Shown here in pieces: positions 62,861 to 64,000 of a DNA stretch of 64,000 nucleotides. The position numbers and the translations under genes were made by a program. Position 1 is the stretch's first letter, and every line of letters begins with the position of its first letter. Location: the NCBI RefSeq assembly GCF_001270065.2, contig NZ_LFYT02000004.1, positions 62,001-126,000 on the forward strand, in the 5' to 3' direction. The DNA comes from Limnohabitans planktonicus II-D5. GTDB lineage: Bacteria; Pseudomonadota; Gammaproteobacteria; Burkholderiales; Burkholderiaceae_C. The notes beneath the pieces are model-generated. The model saw nothing but the letters and a program-made list of their open reading frames with translations. It searched no databases and was not told the origin of the DNA.

Positions 62861-63892
62861 TTATTTGGTGTACTGCTTGATCAAGTCTGTAGCCGATTGC
62901 AGCATGCCTTTGCCGTCCATGCCTTTGCCGGTCATCTCGGTCACCCAAGCATCGTCCAGAGAGTCGGTGGCTTTTTTCCACTTTTCCAGCTCAGCTTTCG
63001 GAATGATGCTGATTTTCTGGTTGGCAGAGGCTTCAAAGACTTTCTTGCCAACAGCGTCGTGACCCGCTTGGGTTTTGCCCAAGAAAGCTGAGAACTCGCG
63101 GCCAGAGTTTTTGTCGATCACAGCCTTCAGGTCTGCAGGCAGCGAGTCGTATTTGGCTTTGTTCATGGGCACCACAAACACCGTGGTGTACAGGGCGTTG
63201 TAGCTGCGGTCGGTTTCGGCGGTGAAGTTGGTCAATTCGTTGACCTTCAGGCTAGGCGCAACTTCGTAAGGGATCACGGCACCGTCGATCACGCCTTTGG
63301 ACAAGGCTTCGGGGACTTGGGGCACAGGCATGGCCACAGGCGTGGCACCCATCATCGCGACCATCTTGTTGACTTGGCGTGTCGGGGCGCGCACTTTCAG
63401 GCCCTTCAAGTCGGCCATGGTGGTCACGGCTTTGTTCTTGGTGTAAATGTTGCCTGGGCCGTGCACGTGAACGGCCAACATTTTGACGTCTTTGAAGTCA
63501 TCCTGGGCATACTTTTGAGCGTAATCCCAAGCGGCGCGGCTGGTGGCTTCAGCATTGGTCATCATGAAGGGCAATTCAAACACTTCGAGTTTGGCCAATT
63601 TTGGGGTGAAAGCCTGCAAAGTCCAAGCCACATCGACCACCCCGTCACGGGCTTGTTCATACAGCTGAACAGGTGTGCCGCCCAGTTGCATGGCCGGGAA
63701 AATTTCGCACTTCAGGCGGTCTTTGGAGTCACGGGCAATGTTCTTGCACCATTCGGCCAGCATGGTGGTGTGCTGGATGGTTTGAGGGCTCAAAAAGTGG
63801 TGAACTTTGAGTGTGATGGTCTGGGCGTGAGCGCCAAAACCAACGGCCATCAGGCCTGCGGCCAAGGCCGTTTGTTGCAAGAACTTCTTCAT
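62861..63892 (-). CDS. dctP: TRAP transporter substrate-binding protein (DctP-like)
   Basis: A 343-residue periplasmic protein with signal peptide MKKFLQQTALAAGLMAVGFGAHA and the TRAP binding-protein domain; the conserved arginine-containing strand GLKVRAPTRQVNKMVAMMGA and VPQVPEALSKGVIDGA are visible. It captures an organic acid for the DctQM permease encoded downstream. Upstream is a TetR-like palindrome. Confidence 0.93.
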   Translation of the reverse strand: MKKFLQQTALAAGLMAVGFGAHAQTITLKVHHFLSPQTIQHTTMLAEWCKNIARDSKDRLKCEIFPAMQLGGTPVQLYEQARDGVVDVAWTLQAFTPKLAKLEVFELPFMMTNAEATSRAAWDYAQKYAQDDFKDVKMLAVHVHGPGNIYTKNKAVTTMADLKGLKVRAPTRQVNKMVAMMGATPVAMPVPQVPEALSKGVIDGAVIPYEVAPSLKVNELTNFTAETDRSYNALYTTVFVVPMNKAKYDSLPADLKAVIDKNSGREFSAFLGKTQAGHDAVGKKVFEASANQKISIIPKAELEKWKKATDSLDDAWVTEMTGKGMDGKGMLQSATDLIKQYTK

Positions 63893-63930
63893 CGACTTGT
63901 CTCCATCGTGGGTTGAAAAACGAAATGATA

Positions 63931-63950
63931 AACCAACCGATCGGTCGGTT
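63931..63950. promoter_or_regulatory. TetR-family-like operator upstream of the TRAP operon
   Basis: AACCAACCGATCGGTCGGTT is a 20-bp inverted repeat with one mismatched pair, centred on GATC, 39 bp before the dctP start. Nested ACCGACCGATCGGT-type palindromes are usual for TetR-family regulators. No such regulator is inside the window; it may lie just beyond 64000. Confidence 0.6.
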
Positions 63951-64000
63951 AATGAAAAAATGGCTCAAGTGGAGCTTTGCTTGGGGAACCCTAAAGCCCT

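Noticed and set aside
63729-63968. 79-codon minus-strand frame over the dctP start
   Set aside because: It overlaps the signal peptide of dctP out of frame and runs through the operator palindrome.

Overview
The window looks like chromosomal DNA of a GC-rich betaproteobacterium of the order Burkholderiales, most likely Comamonadaceae (Limnohabitans/Rhodoferax-like). The reasons are a complete dcw cluster in the beta/gammaproteobacterial order, a DksA with a long Ala/Lys/Pro N-terminal tail, the suhB / trmJ / cysE neighbourhood, a TRAP transporter set, and protein sequences typical of that family. The genus is an inference. No tRNA, rRNA or CRISPR array was seen.

Layout. (1) 0.1-20.2 kb: a dksA-like gene, an AT-rich control region with a four-copy 10-bp MraZ operator, then mraZ-rsmH-ftsL-ftsI-murE-murF-mraY-murD-ftsW-murG-murC-ddlB-ftsQ-ftsA-ftsZ, mostly with 4-nt start/stop overlaps, and lpxC with its own promoter. 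These genes build lipid II, the divisome and the first committed step of lipid A. (2) 20.2-24.0 kb: a DMT exporter, a MerR regulator divergent from a membrane methyltransferase, pyrF and a HepT/MntA toxin-antitoxin pair. (3) 24.3-25.6 kb: a DAHP synthase gene behind a classical translational attenuator whose leader peptide is packed with Phe, Tyr and Trp codons. (4) 25.6-33.8 kb: a ubiquinone-type hydroxylase-dsbC-DUF3429 operon, ychF, a small membrane protein under a LexA box, a 1-kb array of stem-loop repeats, and an AmmeMemoRadiSam unit (a TPR-MEMO-AMMECR1 fusion plus a radical SAM enzyme). (5) 33.8-38.3 kb: an accessory island with a RES/Xre toxin-antitoxin pair, a tyrosine-recombinase-like gene whose nucleophile is Cys, a CAP-domain lipoprotein and a degraded kinase-like fragment. 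(6) 38.3-50.9 kb: MFS transporter, SnoaL-like protein, enoyl-CoA hydratase, CoA-transferase, alpha/beta hydrolase-mutS, lemA-TPM pair, Hsp20, CBS protein, suhB. (7) 50.9-64 kb: a Kef-type antiporter with its flavodoxin-like partner, trmJ-cysE, a palindromic-repeat field, dnaG, an acyl-CoA synthetase, a secreted Lys-rich peptide, a NUDIX hydrolase and a TRAP transporter operon behind a TetR-like operator.

Repeats are the other theme. One family begins with GTAG, folds as a bulged hairpin, exists as three versions with compensatory inner-stem changes, and occurs in pairs and tandem arrays in six intergenic places (REP/REPIN-like). A second family (CGTCATTGCGAG ... CTCGCAATGAC) forms three full elements near 55.2-55.9 kb, each led by decayed copies of its own left end, and also sits in frame inside the hydrolase gene at 43.2-43.4 kb. 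No REP-associated transposase is in the window.
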